DNA of 42,495 nt from Desulfobotulus mexicanus (GTDB lineage Bacteria; Desulfobacterota; Desulfobacteria; Desulfobacterales; ASO4-4), in contig NZ_VDMB01000025.1 in the NCBI RefSeq assembly GCF_006175995.1, positions 1-42,495 on the forward strand, written 5' to 3'. Positions within the stretch are counted from its first letter, which is position 1; every line of letters starts with the position of its first letter. A model generated the notes under the pieces. It made no database searches, was not told the origin of the DNA, and saw nothing but the letters and a program-made list of their open reading frames with translations. This document shows, in pieces, positions 1-7,866 of this stretch. The translations under genes and the position numbers were made by a program.

Positions 1-151
1 ATCTAAGCGGGAAGCCAACTTCAAGATTAGATATCCCCTGACGTCAAGTCAGCTAAAGACCCCTTGGAGACTACAAGGTTGATAGGCCGGGTGTGTAAGT
101 GCAGTAATGCATGGAGCTTACCGGTACTAATCGGTCGTGAGGCTTAGCCAC
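1..151 (+). rRNA. rrl: 23S ribosomal RNA, 3' end only
   Basis: The first ~150 bases carry the conserved 3' terminal portion of bacterial 23S rRNA, including the stretch around 121-149 that ends in GTGAGGCTTAGCC. This corresponds to the E. coli terminus GTGAGGCTTAACC. The rest of the gene lies outside the window on the left. The exact 3' end is uncertain by a few bases. The 23S-5S spacer (about 152-292) is AT-rich and shows no tRNA gene. Confidence 0.95.
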
Positions 152-292
152 AATATTGGTGATCTTTGATTGCAGCAAAAGCGCTTTGGTTTTAATGAGC
201 TTGTCATAGATAAAAAAAATAACTCGACGCATGAATGAATAAGGTATAAAAGCCTTTAGTTCTTTTTTAATACAATACATCGAAATACAATT

Positions 293-409
<117 letters not shown>

Positions 410-415
410 TCTTTT

Positions 416-463
416 AACGCCCTGCCTTCAAGGTGATTTCACCTCGAAGACAGGGCGTTTTTT
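416..463 (+). terminator. Rho-independent terminator of the rRNA operon
   Basis: AACGCCCTG (416-424) pairs with CAGGGCGTT (451-459). Additional pairing inside the loop (GGTG/CACC) and a T run to 463 complete it. It follows the 5S gene by a few bases. Confidence 0.9.
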
Positions 464-497
464 ATTTGGAAGATTTGAATAGAAAAGAATATTTGTC

Positions 498-526
498 TTG
501 ACCTTGGTACGCATGCGGACTATTCT
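498..526 (+). promoter_or_regulatory. Predicted sigma-70 promoter of the molybdenum operon
   Basis: TTGACC (498-503) and TATTCT (521-526) are separated by exactly 17 bp, about 90 bp upstream of the oxidoreductase start. It sits just after the rRNA terminator, so the operon that follows probably has its own promoter. Prediction from sequence only; I saw no recognisable riboswitch between it and the gene. Confidence 0.55.
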
Positions 527-616
527 TTGGCTGTTTTTTTATTTATACAGAATATGTAAGGGAAATTAGGATTGTAGAGTTTTTTATAGAAGACAAAGGC
601 CTTGAAGGGAGATTCC

Positions 617-2872
617 ATGGGAAACTGGCATAAGACAGGATGCGTACTCTGCGCCCAGAACTGCGGGCTGGAAATTCTGGTGGAGGAAGGCCGTATGGTG
701 AAAGTGCGGCCGGATAAGGACAACCCCAGAAGCGAGGGCTATGCCTGCCGCAAGGGTCTGAATGTGCTTTATCATCAGTATCCTGCGGATCGTCTCACCC
801 ATCCCCTGAAAAGAGTGGACGGTGCCTTTATCCCCATCTCCTGGGATCAGGCCATGGAGGAAATTGCGGAAAAACTGAAAACCGGCCTTGCCGCCCACGG
901 CCCCCGCTCCTTTGCCTATCTGGGAGCTTCCGCCCAGGGCGGTCACATGGAAGCCGGGTTTGGGGTAAGCCTCATGCGGGCTTTGGGTTCCCAGAACCTC
1001 TACACCTCCGCAGGTCAGGAGTTCAGCGGAGCCTGGTGGGTGCAGGGCCGCATGTTCGGAAAACAGTACATCCTCACCGGCCCGGATGAGCATGAAACCC
1101 AGATGCTGGTGGCCTGGGGCTGGAACGGGATGCAGAGCCATCAGATGCCAAAGACCCCTATGGTACTGAAGGAAATCAGTAAAAACCCGGAACGCCTTCT
1201 CGTGGCAGTCGATCCCCGAAAAAGCGAAACTGCTGAAATTGCGGATATCCACCTTGCCCTCCGGCCGGGAACGGATGCCCTCCTCATCAAGGCCATGATC
1301 GCCATTCTGGTGCAGGAAGGCTGGGAGAAAAAAGAATACCTTGAAGCCCATTGCGAGGGCTGGGAGCGTATCCGGCCCTGGTTTGAAAATTTTGACAGCA
1401 TGGCCGCCATTGAAGTCTGCGGCCTTGCCTATGATACCGTGCATGAACTCTGCCGCCTTATGGCTACCCGCAGATGGTCCTTTCATCCGGATCTTGGCAT
1501 CTACATGGGCAGGCACAGTACCCTCAACTCATATCTGCTCAATGTTCTCGGTGCTGTCTGCGGTATTTTCGGACAAAGGGGCGGCAATATCATCCCCGGC
1601 ATGGTGATGCCTTTGGGTTCTCATGCGGATGAGCGCAGCGAAAAGGTCTGGAAATCCGCCGTTACCGGAATGCCCCCTGCCGCAGCCGGGTCTTTTCCCT
1701 GTAGCATCCTGCCCGAAGAAATCCTCACCGATCACAATGACCGCATCCGCTCCATCATCGTGAGCACCTGCAATCCCCTGCGCTCCTGGCCGGATACCAA
1801 GGCTCTGGAAAAGGCCTTCTTAAGCCTCGATCTTCTCGTGGTCTGTGACATGGTGATGAGCGAAACCGCCCGTTTGGCCCACTATGTGCTGCCCTGCCGC
1901 AGTTTCTATGAATCCTTCGATGGCACTTTCTTCCCATGGACCTATCCCGAGGTCTATTTTCAGCTGCGAAGGCCCCTTGTGAAACCCCATGGGGAAAGTC
2001 TCGAAGCCTCACAGATTTTCACCCTGCTTGCGGACAGGCTGGGACTGATCCCGGAAATTCCGGGAAAGGTGATGGAAGCCGCATCCAAAGACCGCATGAC
2101 CTTTGGGGCTGAACTCATGGGCTGGATTGCAAACCATCCGGAACACCTTTCCAAAATGCTCTTCATTCTGGGAAAAACCCTGGGCAAAGCCTGGGACAGT
2201 GCGGCCCTTGCGGCTCTCTGGGGTATGATGATGACAGCCCCGAAGTCTTTCAGAAAAAATGCGGCCCGTGCTGGATTTGAAACGGGCTTTGACATGGGCG
2301 ACCGGATCTTTCAGGCTCTGCTGGATCATCCTCAGGGACTCTGGGTTGGGAAGGTGGATAGGGAAAAAAACCTTGATGAAGTCAAAACCCCTTCCGGAAA
2401 GATCGATCTTTTCATTGAAGAGCTGGCGGAAAAGGCGGCATCCCTCAATGCAGCAGAAGAGATCAAGGCCCTGACCCTGCCGGAGGATTTTCCGCTGGTT
2501 CTCAATGCCGGGCGGCACCGCTCCACCAACATGAACACCCAGATGCGTAACCCGGAATGGATTAAAGGGAAAAGGGGCTGCACCATCGCCGTACATCCTG
2601 AAGAGGCCGCAAAACTCGGGCTTCAGGACAAAGACACCGTCCGGGTGGTCACGGAAGGGGGTAGTGCCGTAGGCGAGCTGGAGGTGAAAGAGGACGTGCG
2701 GCCGGGCATGGTGTTGATTCCCCATGGTTTTGGTCTCATCTATGACGGTGTGAAATGGGGCTTTAATGTGAATGATCTTACCATGCACACCCACCGGGAC
2801 CCCATCGGAACGCCCCTTCACCGCTTTGTACCCTGCAGGCTTGAGGTCTGTGGGGAAGAAAAGGGGCTGTGA
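617..2872 (+). CDS. Molybdopterin-dependent oxidoreductase (DMSO reductase superfamily)
   Basis: This 751-aa protein belongs to the bis-MGD oxidoreductase superfamily. The N-terminus has an Fe-S ligand pattern (GCVLCAQNCG near residues 8-17, with the fourth Cys in YACRKG), followed by the molybdopterin domains. The C-terminal dinucleotide-binding domain is marked by NAGRHRSTNMNTQMRNPEW. The ATG at 617 is preferred over an upstream in-frame TTG at 602, because GAAGGGAG sits at the right distance before it. In formate dehydrogenases and NapA-type enzymes a Cys or Sec coordinates Mo. The equivalent stretch here (around GQEFSGAWWVQGRMFG) has neither, so the ligand and substrate are unclear. No signal peptide is visible, so it is probably cytoplasmic. 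Two bases separate it from an FmdE-like gene and mobA follows, consistent with an operon that makes both the enzyme and its cofactor. The substrate cannot be named. Confidence 0.9.
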   Translation: MGNWHKTGCVLCAQNCGLEILVEEGRMVKVRPDKDNPRSEGYACRKGLNVLYHQYPADRLTHPLKRVDGAFIPISWDQAMEEIAEKLKTGLAAHGPRSFAYLGASAQGGHMEAGFGVSLMRALGSQNLYTSAGQEFSGAWWVQGRMFGKQYILTGPDEHETQMLVAWGWNGMQSHQMPKTPMVLKEISKNPERLLVAVDPRKSETAEIADIHLALRPGTDALLIKAMIAILVQEGWEKKEYLEAHCEGWERIRPWFENFDSMAAIEVCGLAYDTVHELCRLMATRRWSFHPDLGIYMGRHSTLNSYLLNVLGAVCGIFGQRGGNIIPGMVMPLGSHADERSEKVWKSAVTGMPPAAAGSFPCSILPEEILTDHNDRIRSIIVSTCNPLRSWPDTKALEKAFLSLDLLVVCDMVMSETARLAHYVLPCRSFYESFDGTFFPWTYPEVYFQLRRPLVKPHGESLEASQIFTLLADRLGLIPEIPGKVMEAASKDRMTFGAELMGWIANHPEHLSKMLFILGKTLGKAWDSAALAALWGMMMTAPKSFRKNAARAGFETGFDMGDRIFQALLDHPQGLWVGKVDREKNLDEVKTPSGKIDLFIEELAEKAASLNAAEEIKALTLPEDFPLVLNAGRHRSTNMNTQMRNPEWIKGKRGCTIAVHPEEAAKLGLQDKDTVRVVTEGGSAVGELEVKEDVRPGMVLIPHGFGLIYDGVKWGFNVNDLTMHTHRDPIGTPLHRFVPCRLEVCGEEKGL

Positions 2873-2874
2873 TC

Positions 2875-4476
2875 ATGCAGATCCGGGGTTTATCCATCGA
2901 AGCCTATCTGGAAAAAATCAGGGCCTTTCACGGTCATCTGGCTCCGGGCATGGTCTGCGGGGGCTTCATGGTGGAGCTTGCCTTTCAGAGCCTTCCCGAA
3001 GGAGGGCTCTACGATGCCATTGCAGAAACCAGAGCCTGCCTGCCCGATGCCATTCAGGTGCTCACCCCCTGCACCATCGGAAACGGCTGGCTGCGCATCG
3101 AGGATACGGGCCGTTTTGCCATTCTCCTCTATGACAAGCATACGGGAAAGGGAGTGCGGGTGGCTCTGGATCCGGAACGTCTCAAAAAGTGGCCGGAAGT
3201 CCATATCTGGGCCATGAAGCTGAAGCCCAAAAAGGAGCAGGATAAAAAACGGCTCTTCACTGAAATTATCGAAGCGGGTTTCGGGCTTTACAAGGTGGAG
3301 CGGATTGTTGTGGACCGGAAGCGTTTTCCCAAAAAAGGCCGGATTTTCACCTGTCCGGACTGCGGCGAAAGTTTCAGGGGATCGGAGCCGGGGTCTTGTG
3401 AGGCCTGCATGGGGAGGGTGGTCTTTTCCCCTTTGCGGGAGGAGCGTTCCGGGATGCAGGCCCTTCCCGTGGAAGAGGCTGCGGGCAGAAAAGTCCTGCA
3501 TGACATGACCCGCATTGAGCCGGGTATTTCCAAGGGGGCGGCCATTGTGAAGGGTCAGAGCCTTGGGGATTCGGATATCATGCTTTTAAAATCCATGGGC
3601 CGGGAAAGGGTCTATGTTGAAGAGACCGGGGTGGGGGAGAGGGGGGATTCCCTTCTCCATGAAAACGAGGCCGCCCTTGCCTTTGCGGAAAAAATGGCAG
3701 GTTCCGGCATCGGCTACCTCCCCTTTCCCAAGGAAGGAAAGATTGATTTCACGGCAAAGCAGGGTGGGATTTTCTGTGTGAACCGGGAACGCCTTATTCG
3801 TTTTAATCGCTGCGAGGGGGTGATGTGCGCTACCCGCAGGAATTTAAGCCCAGTAAGTTCCGGTATGGTGCTGGGTGGCACACGGGCCATTCCCCTCTAC
3901 CTTGAAAAATGGGACTTTGACAGGGCTATGGAGGTGCTGGCCGAAGGCCCGCTCTTTTCCCTTGCGCCCTATGTTTTTTCACGGCTGGGGGTTCTTGTGA
4001 CGGGAACGGAGGTGTTTGAAGGCCGGGTTGCGGACGGGTTCCTGCCCATTCTGGAAGAGCTTGCGGCGGGGTATGGTCTGAAAGTCTCGGAAAGCCGCAT
4101 CTGCCCGGACGATGCAAAAAAGATCGCAAAAGCCGCCTCGGAGATGGTGGCGGGAGGGGCCGAGGTGCTTGTGGTGACCGGAGGCCTTTCTGTTGATCCC
4201 GATGATGTGACCCGAAAAGCCCTTCAGGACGAGGGTCTTGTGGATGAGGTTTATGGTGCTCCTGTGCTGCCCGGAGCCATGACCCTTACCGGGCGCATTG
4301 CCTCCACCCGTATCCTTGGGGTTCCCGCAGGGGCTCTTTATTCTGCGCCCACGGCCATGGACTTTCTTCTGCCCTGGCTCCTTGCGGATCTCCCCATCAC
4401 GCGGGTCGACATGGCAAGCCTCGGGGAAGGCGGTTTTCTCGATGCCGGACGCAGGAAATTTAAGGGAAAGCCATGA
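2875..4476 (+). CDS. FmdE domain / zinc ribbon / molybdopterin-binding domain fusion protein
   Basis: The protein is ~533 aa with three parts. Residues ~3-150 are an FmdE-like domain: FHGHLAPGMVCGGFM is the typical His/Cys motif, named after the formylmethanofuran dehydrogenase operon. Next comes a zinc-ribbon-like segment at about 155-180 (CPDCGE...CEACMG). The C-terminal ~170 residues resemble the MoaB/Mog/MoeA molybdopterin-binding fold (LVTGTEVFEGRV and VVTGGLSVDPDDVTRKAL). In other organisms such domains bind molybdopterin-adenylate or insert Mo, so a role in maturing or metallating the upstream oxidoreductase is likely but inferred. The ATG at 2875 has AGGGG 8 nt upstream. An alternative GTG at 2869 would overlap the preceding stop but is too close to that Shine-Dalgarno sequence. 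mobA begins 13 bp downstream. Confidence 0.85.
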   Translation: MQIRGLSIEAYLEKIRAFHGHLAPGMVCGGFMVELAFQSLPEGGLYDAIAETRACLPDAIQVLTPCTIGNGWLRIEDTGRFAILLYDKHTGKGVRVALDPERLKKWPEVHIWAMKLKPKKEQDKKRLFTEIIEAGFGLYKVERIVVDRKRFPKKGRIFTCPDCGESFRGSEPGSCEACMGRVVFSPLREERSGMQALPVEEAAGRKVLHDMTRIEPGISKGAAIVKGQSLGDSDIMLLKSMGRERVYVEETGVGERGDSLLHENEAALAFAEKMAGSGIGYLPFPKEGKIDFTAKQGGIFCVNRERLIRFNRCEGVMCATRRNLSPVSSGMVLGGTRAIPLYLEKWDFDRAMEVLAEGPLFSLAPYVFSRLGVLVTGTEVFEGRVADGFLPILEELAAGYGLKVSESRICPDDAKKIAKAASEMVAGGAEVLVVTGGLSVDPDDVTRKALQDEGLVDEVYGAPVLPGAMTLTGRIASTRILGVPAGALYSAPTAMDFLLPWLLADLPITRVDMASLGEGGFLDAGRRKFKGKP

Positions 4477-4489
4477 CCGGTAAAAAACC

Positions 4490-5101
4490 ATGATAAACGA
4501 CTGCACGGGTGTTATCCTTGCAGGCGGGCGCAGTACCCGCTACGGAGGGCGGAACAAGGCCCTGGCTCCCTTTGGTGAGGGCCGCCTCATGGATGCCGTG
4601 CTCAGGCCCATGACAGAAATTTTTGGCGAAAAAATCCTCATCGTAAGCCGGGAAACCGGCCTCTATGGGGATTTTGGTTTTCCTGTGGTTGCCGATGTTC
4701 TTCCCGTTCCCGGAGCTGCCACGGGCATCCATGCAGGCCTTTTTCATGCGAAAACGGATACCGTTTTTGTGGTGGCCTGCGACATGCCCTTCATACGACC
4801 GGAGCTGATCCGCCTTGTGCTTTCACACATGCATCCTCCCCTCCTTGCCCTTTTTCCCTGCCATGGGAAAAACCATCTGGAACCCCTGTGCGCCGCCTAT
4901 CACAGGGACGGCCTTCCTGTCCTTGAAAGCCACATCCTTGAAGGCAAAAGCAAGGTGCAGTGGATTTTTACGAATGAAAAGAAAGGTCTTGTGCCGGAAA
5001 GCCTTCTCAGGGAAGCGGATGAAGATCTGCAATCTTTTATCAACATCAATTCACCTGAGGATGCAAGGAAGGCAAGGGAGGCATTAATGATGTTTCCGTG
5101 A
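4490..5101 (+). CDS. mobA: Molybdenum cofactor guanylyltransferase MobA
   Basis: MobA attaches GMP to Mo-molybdopterin, giving the guanine dinucleotide cofactor used by DMSO-reductase-family enzymes. The 203-aa sequence has the nucleotidyltransferase signature GVILAGGRSTRYGGRNKA (residues 7-24, with Lys23) and the metal-binding VVACDMPF (Asp98). The length matches the family. It is the third gene of the molybdenum operon, so it would supply the MGD needed by the first gene product. The Shine-Dalgarno sequence is weak, suggesting translational coupling to the gene 13 bp upstream. Downstream, a 347-bp palindromic element lies between the stop codon and the first terminator at 5531. Confidence 0.92.
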   Translation: MINDCTGVILAGGRSTRYGGRNKALAPFGEGRLMDAVLRPMTEIFGEKILIVSRETGLYGDFGFPVVADVLPVPGAATGIHAGLFHAKTDTVFVVACDMPFIRPELIRLVLSHMHPPLLALFPCHGKNHLEPLCAAYHRDGLPVLESHILEGKSKVQWIFTNEKKGLVPESLLREADEDLQSFININSPEDARKAREALMMFP

Positions 5102-5160
5102 ACCTGTCAGTTGGTGCGAGGGAGCCTGTTCATCTGCAGTGCGGCTGTACATATCCTGAT

Positions 5161-5507
5161 GTAATTATTCAGCATAAATTTTTTAAGTCCTATACCTCAG
5201 GCAGATCCAGAGGCACCCAAGCTATTTGCCCGTGACGCAATCTTATTCGGGAGCTTCTTGCCCTGTGCGGAAGCGGCAAAAACTCCCCGCCACAGGCAGG
5301 ATAAGCTTTTTGATTGCCATAGCTGGCTTAAGCACGCTGCCTCTGTGGCGGCTCAGACAGTTTGCCGCTTCTTTCGCACAGGGCTTCAAAGCTCTGATCC
5401 GAAACGATTGCAACGTCACTTACAAATAGCCGGGGTGCCTTACAATAGAGCTGAGCCCATGAAATTATAGCATTGGAATTTTGAATTAAAATGTGCTGAG
5501 CAATTAG
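5161..5507. repeat. Palindromic MITE-like element, copy 1
   Basis: This is one of two related ~350-bp intergenic elements (the other is 31031-31382). The ends are inverted repeats: TAATTATTCAGCATAAATTT at 5162-5181 against AAATGTGCTGAGCAATTA at 5489-5506. The whole element is an imperfect palindrome. For example, GGCACCCAAGCTATTTG on the left matches the reverse complement of CAAATAGCCGGGGTGCC on the right. CCTGTGCGGAAGCGGCAAA is mirrored by TTTGCCGCTTCTTTCGCACAGG. The core (about 5230-5425) is highly similar to copy 2, while the arms outside it are less conserved. No plausible protein is encoded. It lies between the mobA stop and the operon terminator. Any target-site duplication is unclear. 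Confidence 0.8.
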
Positions 5508-5530
5508 ATCCTGAGAAGGAACAACAGGAT

Positions 5531-5561
5531 GCAGCCCTTCATGGCTGCCTTTATTTTTTTT
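5531..5561 (+). terminator. Rho-independent terminator, plus strand
   Basis: GCAGCC (5531-5536) and GGCTGC (5543-5548) form a stem with a 6-nt loop, followed by CTTTATTTTTTTT. It would end plus-strand transcripts from the molybdenum operon after they cross the palindromic element, and it overlaps the 3' end of the convergent foldase gene. Confidence 0.7.
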
Positions 5562-6627
5562 GCTCTGAAGCATCCATGCGCTCCTGCAATGCCGCAGCAA
5601 TGCGCTCACGCCTGCGCATGGACTCCGCATCTTCTCCAAAGAATTGGTCCTGAAGGATGTTCAGTTTCTCCTGTTTTTCTTCAGCATGCAGGGAGCTATC
5701 CCTAAGAAGGGCTTCCCTTTTCTCTCTGTACTTTTCTTCCCTTTCCCGTTTTGTGTGAATCTCCTGTTCCACAGCCTCCATGCGTAGTACGGCTTCTTCT
5801 GGAAGGGTTTCCTGTCTCAGGGCACGGATACGCTCTTGCCTTTCCGCATCGGAAGCCATGTGGGCAAGATCGAGCTTATGCACTTCCAGAAGTTCACGGT
5901 ATTGCTGATAGGGATTCCGGGAAAGGGGAGGGGGATCATCTCTTTCCAAGCGGTAATTGTTATCCAGATCCTGCAGGGCGTGAAGTTTTTCCCGGGCACT
6001 CATGTCCGGATTGGACACAATCTCCACCCGGTCCATGCGATATCGGCCCTCCGCCATTTCCTTTCCAAAAAGCCATTCCGTATGGGTTTCACCCATATGG
6101 GCGATACGGAAATTTCGGACATCCTCCCAGAAAGCCAGGCGTTCTTCCCGGTTTTGCGGTACCTTCTGCATGGTAAGGTAGTCCGCAAGATCCATCTCAC
6201 TCTGGATATAAGAGTCATAAACAGCAAGTATGGCTTCGGCACTCTCGTTATCGTAATTTTCAAACAGCCAGGCCCGCACCGCATCCATGTGCTCCACATA
6301 ATCTGCAACCTGACCGAACTCCTGGGTCATCCAGGCAAACAGGGCACGCACCTCTTCACCCTTTTTCTGATCCATGAGATCCGCCATCAGATCCGGACTG
6401 CTTTCATCCTTTTTTTCCAGAAAAACAGGGGGAGGAGGGGGGGGCAGGGGGGAAAAAGTCTCGCTTCTGGGATCCTCAGAAATTTCATGGCCTGAGGATG
6501 GATTGGCATGTATTATTTTTTTTTCTTCTTTTCCCTGAGGGTAGAGATACAGAATCGCAGCCGTCATGATCAGAAAGAAAATTCCAATCCAGCCAAGGCG
6601 GGGTACATGACGGAAAAATATCCGCAT
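5551..6627 (-). CDS. Lipase-specific foldase (lipase chaperone, LifO/LipB family)
   Basis: Foldases of this family are anchored in the inner membrane and help their partner lipase fold in the periplasm before type II secretion. The 358-aa protein has one N-terminal membrane anchor (residues ~12-29), a proline-rich linker (SPLPPPPPPVF, ~59-69) and a long charged helical region. It contains foldase-like segments (for example HTEWLFGKEMAEGRY and YREKREALL). The family hallmark RxxFDYxLSA is very degenerate: RALFAWMTQEFG (from Arg94) keeps only Arg and Phe. It lies directly downstream of a lipase gene on the same strand, which supports the assignment. An AAAAGGAGG Shine-Dalgarno sequence precedes the ATG. 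A terminator-like hairpin separates it from the lipase gene, so foldase expression may depend on readthrough. Confidence 0.85.
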   Translation of the reverse strand: MRIFFRHVPRLGWIGIFFLIMTAAILYLYPQGKEEKKIIHANPSSGHEISEDPRSETFSPLPPPPPPVFLEKKDESSPDLMADLMDQKKGEEVRALFAWMTQEFGQVADYVEHMDAVRAWLFENYDNESAEAILAVYDSYIQSEMDLADYLTMQKVPQNREERLAFWEDVRNFRIAHMGETHTEWLFGKEMAEGRYRMDRVEIVSNPDMSAREKLHALQDLDNNYRLERDDPPPLSRNPYQQYRELLEVHKLDLAHMASDAERQERIRALRQETLPEEAVLRMEAVEQEIHTKREREEKYREKREALLRDSSLHAEEKQEKLNILQDQFFGEDAESMRRRERIAAALQERMDASEQKK

Positions 6628-6643
6628 GGTCAGACCTCCTTTT

Positions 6644-6686
6644 AAAAAAAGAACCCTCTGATCCCACAGAGGGGACCAGAGGGTTC
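6644..6686 (-). terminator. Terminator hairpin between lipase and foldase genes
   Basis: GAACCCTCTG (6651-6660) and CAGAGGGTTC (6677-6686) form a perfect 10-bp stem. Read on the minus strand it is followed by a run of T (complement of 6644-6650) and then by the Shine-Dalgarno sequence of the foldase. It fits a partial terminator or attenuator that would give more lipase than foldase mRNA. That effect is inferred. Confidence 0.75.
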
Positions 6687-6703
6687 ATAAAAAAAATAAA
6701 AGA

Positions 6704-7582
6704 TCAATGACCTTTTTGTTTCAGATCCGCAGCAATGCTCTTATAAAATTCCGGGGCGTTGAAACCGGGGGTGATACCAAAAAACATACCTACGACATTC
6801 AGATGATCACAGCCCGGAGAATACCAGGCCGCCTGCTGTACGCCCCTGAAGTCTCCCCATTGGGCACTTTCCACACTGACAAGGCCGTCATTTTCTCCTT
6901 CAAGGCCCAGCATGATGAGCCAGGGCACCTGCATTAGCACACTGGGTGCTCCCCACTTGGCCTTAGCTGCCCAGCTTTGATAATAGATCCCATCTATATC
7001 AGGAGTATTGGGATTGAAGTGATCCTGCACGATCTCCGTGGTCACATCCCAGCCATTGGCAAGGCTGTCGGGATTCTGATCCCCCATAATAAGGGCATAG
7101 ATTATGTCCATGGCACCTCCTGCCAGACCATGCAGTTCTCCCGGAACTCCATTCATAATCATATCGGCCAACTTGCTACCCTGATGGGGGCCTGCAATAC
7201 TGGTGTGGCTGGCAACTTTATCCCCAAGATCCAGATTGCTGATGGCATAGCGGGAATAGAGGGTGCCATGGGAGTGGCCGATAATATTTACTTTTTTTGC
7301 ACCGGATGATGCAAGGATTTGAAGAACCTGATTATTGAAATCAATGGCTTTTGCTTCCGTGGAGTCCATGCCATTGACAGAGGTCACATATACCTCAGCC
7401 CCTGCCCGCTCCAGAGCTGAAGGGATGGCGCCCCAGTAATCCATGATACCCACAATTTTTTCAGAAGCACCCATGCCGTGGGCCAGCACTATGGGATATT
7501 GGGTGTCATATTTTGCCTGCGCAGCCGAAATGAAAACACAAAACAGGAAGATTGCGGTCAAAGGTGCGGTTTTTCCATACAT
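6704..7582 (-). CDS. Secreted triacylglycerol lipase (family I, foldase-dependent)
   Basis: This 292-aa alpha/beta-hydrolase begins with a signal peptide (cleavage likely after AAQA, residue 23). It shows the oxyanion HG motif YPIVLAHGMGA and the nucleophile elbow GHSHG with Ser105. Asp232 (GENDGLVS) and His260 (GCDHLNVVG) complete the catalytic triad. The pattern and length match Pseudomonas/Burkholderia-type true lipases that need a foldase, and a foldase gene follows. In those enzymes two Cys form a disulfide. Here the mature protein has a single Cys (258), so the disulfide is absent. AAAGGAG precedes the ATG. The product is probably exported by Sec and then by type II secretion, with long-chain triglycerides as likely substrate. 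Confidence 0.92.
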   Translation of the reverse strand: MYGKTAPLTAIFLFCVFISAAQAKYDTQYPIVLAHGMGASEKIVGIMDYWGAIPSALERAGAEVYVTSVNGMDSTEAKAIDFNNQVLQILASSGAKKVNIIGHSHGTLYSRYAISNLDLGDKVASHTSIAGPHQGSKLADMIMNGVPGELHGLAGGAMDIIYALIMGDQNPDSLANGWDVTTEIVQDHFNPNTPDIDGIYYQSWAAKAKWGAPSVLMQVPWLIMLGLEGENDGLVSVESAQWGDFRGVQQAAWYSPGCDHLNVVGMFFGITPGFNAPEFYKSIAADLKQKGH

Positions 7583-7688
7583 GGCATGCTCCTTTCATCG
7601 GGTGTTTTTTTTGCTTTAAAAAAACTTCGAGATAACAGTGGTGGAACGTGTAGGATGCTTGGTGAACAGTGTTTATGGGTGTGTGCAA

Positions 7689-7715
7689 GTTATATGTGTG
7701 CAAGCTTTCTGTCAA
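7689..7715 (-). promoter_or_regulatory. Predicted sigma-70 promoter of the lipase operon
   Basis: Read on the minus strand, TTGACA (7710-7715) is followed by TATAAC (7689-7694) at 15 bp spacing, or by TAACTT at 17 bp. It lies ~105 bp before the lipase start. The rest of 7583-7866 shows no gene. Confidence 0.45.
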
Positions 7716-7866
7716 GCTAAAATGTTTTTTATAGGTGAGCTGTTTTTATGTGTCCGGTTCAAAGGGCAGGGAGGTGAAATAAAATAGCCGTATTCATCGG
7801 ATCATCAACAAATCAAAAAAGATAAAGGAATGCAAGCTGGGGGATGATAAAATATCTGCATGGCTT

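Noticed and set aside
152-292. tRNA in the 23S-5S spacer
   Set aside because: No cloverleaf or T-loop sequence can be seen in this AT-rich stretch.
602-616. TTG start for the molybdopterin oxidoreductase
   Set aside because: The Shine-Dalgarno sequence GAAGGGAG lies downstream of it and serves the ATG at 617.
584-1516. Long minus-strand frame opposite the oxidoreductase
   Set aside because: It is a codon-structure shadow of the true plus-strand gene with no family features.
5226-5639. Small proteins in the palindromic element
   Set aside because: Open frames occur on both strands because the DNA is palindromic; there is no ribosome site or family similarity, and both element copies give similar frames.
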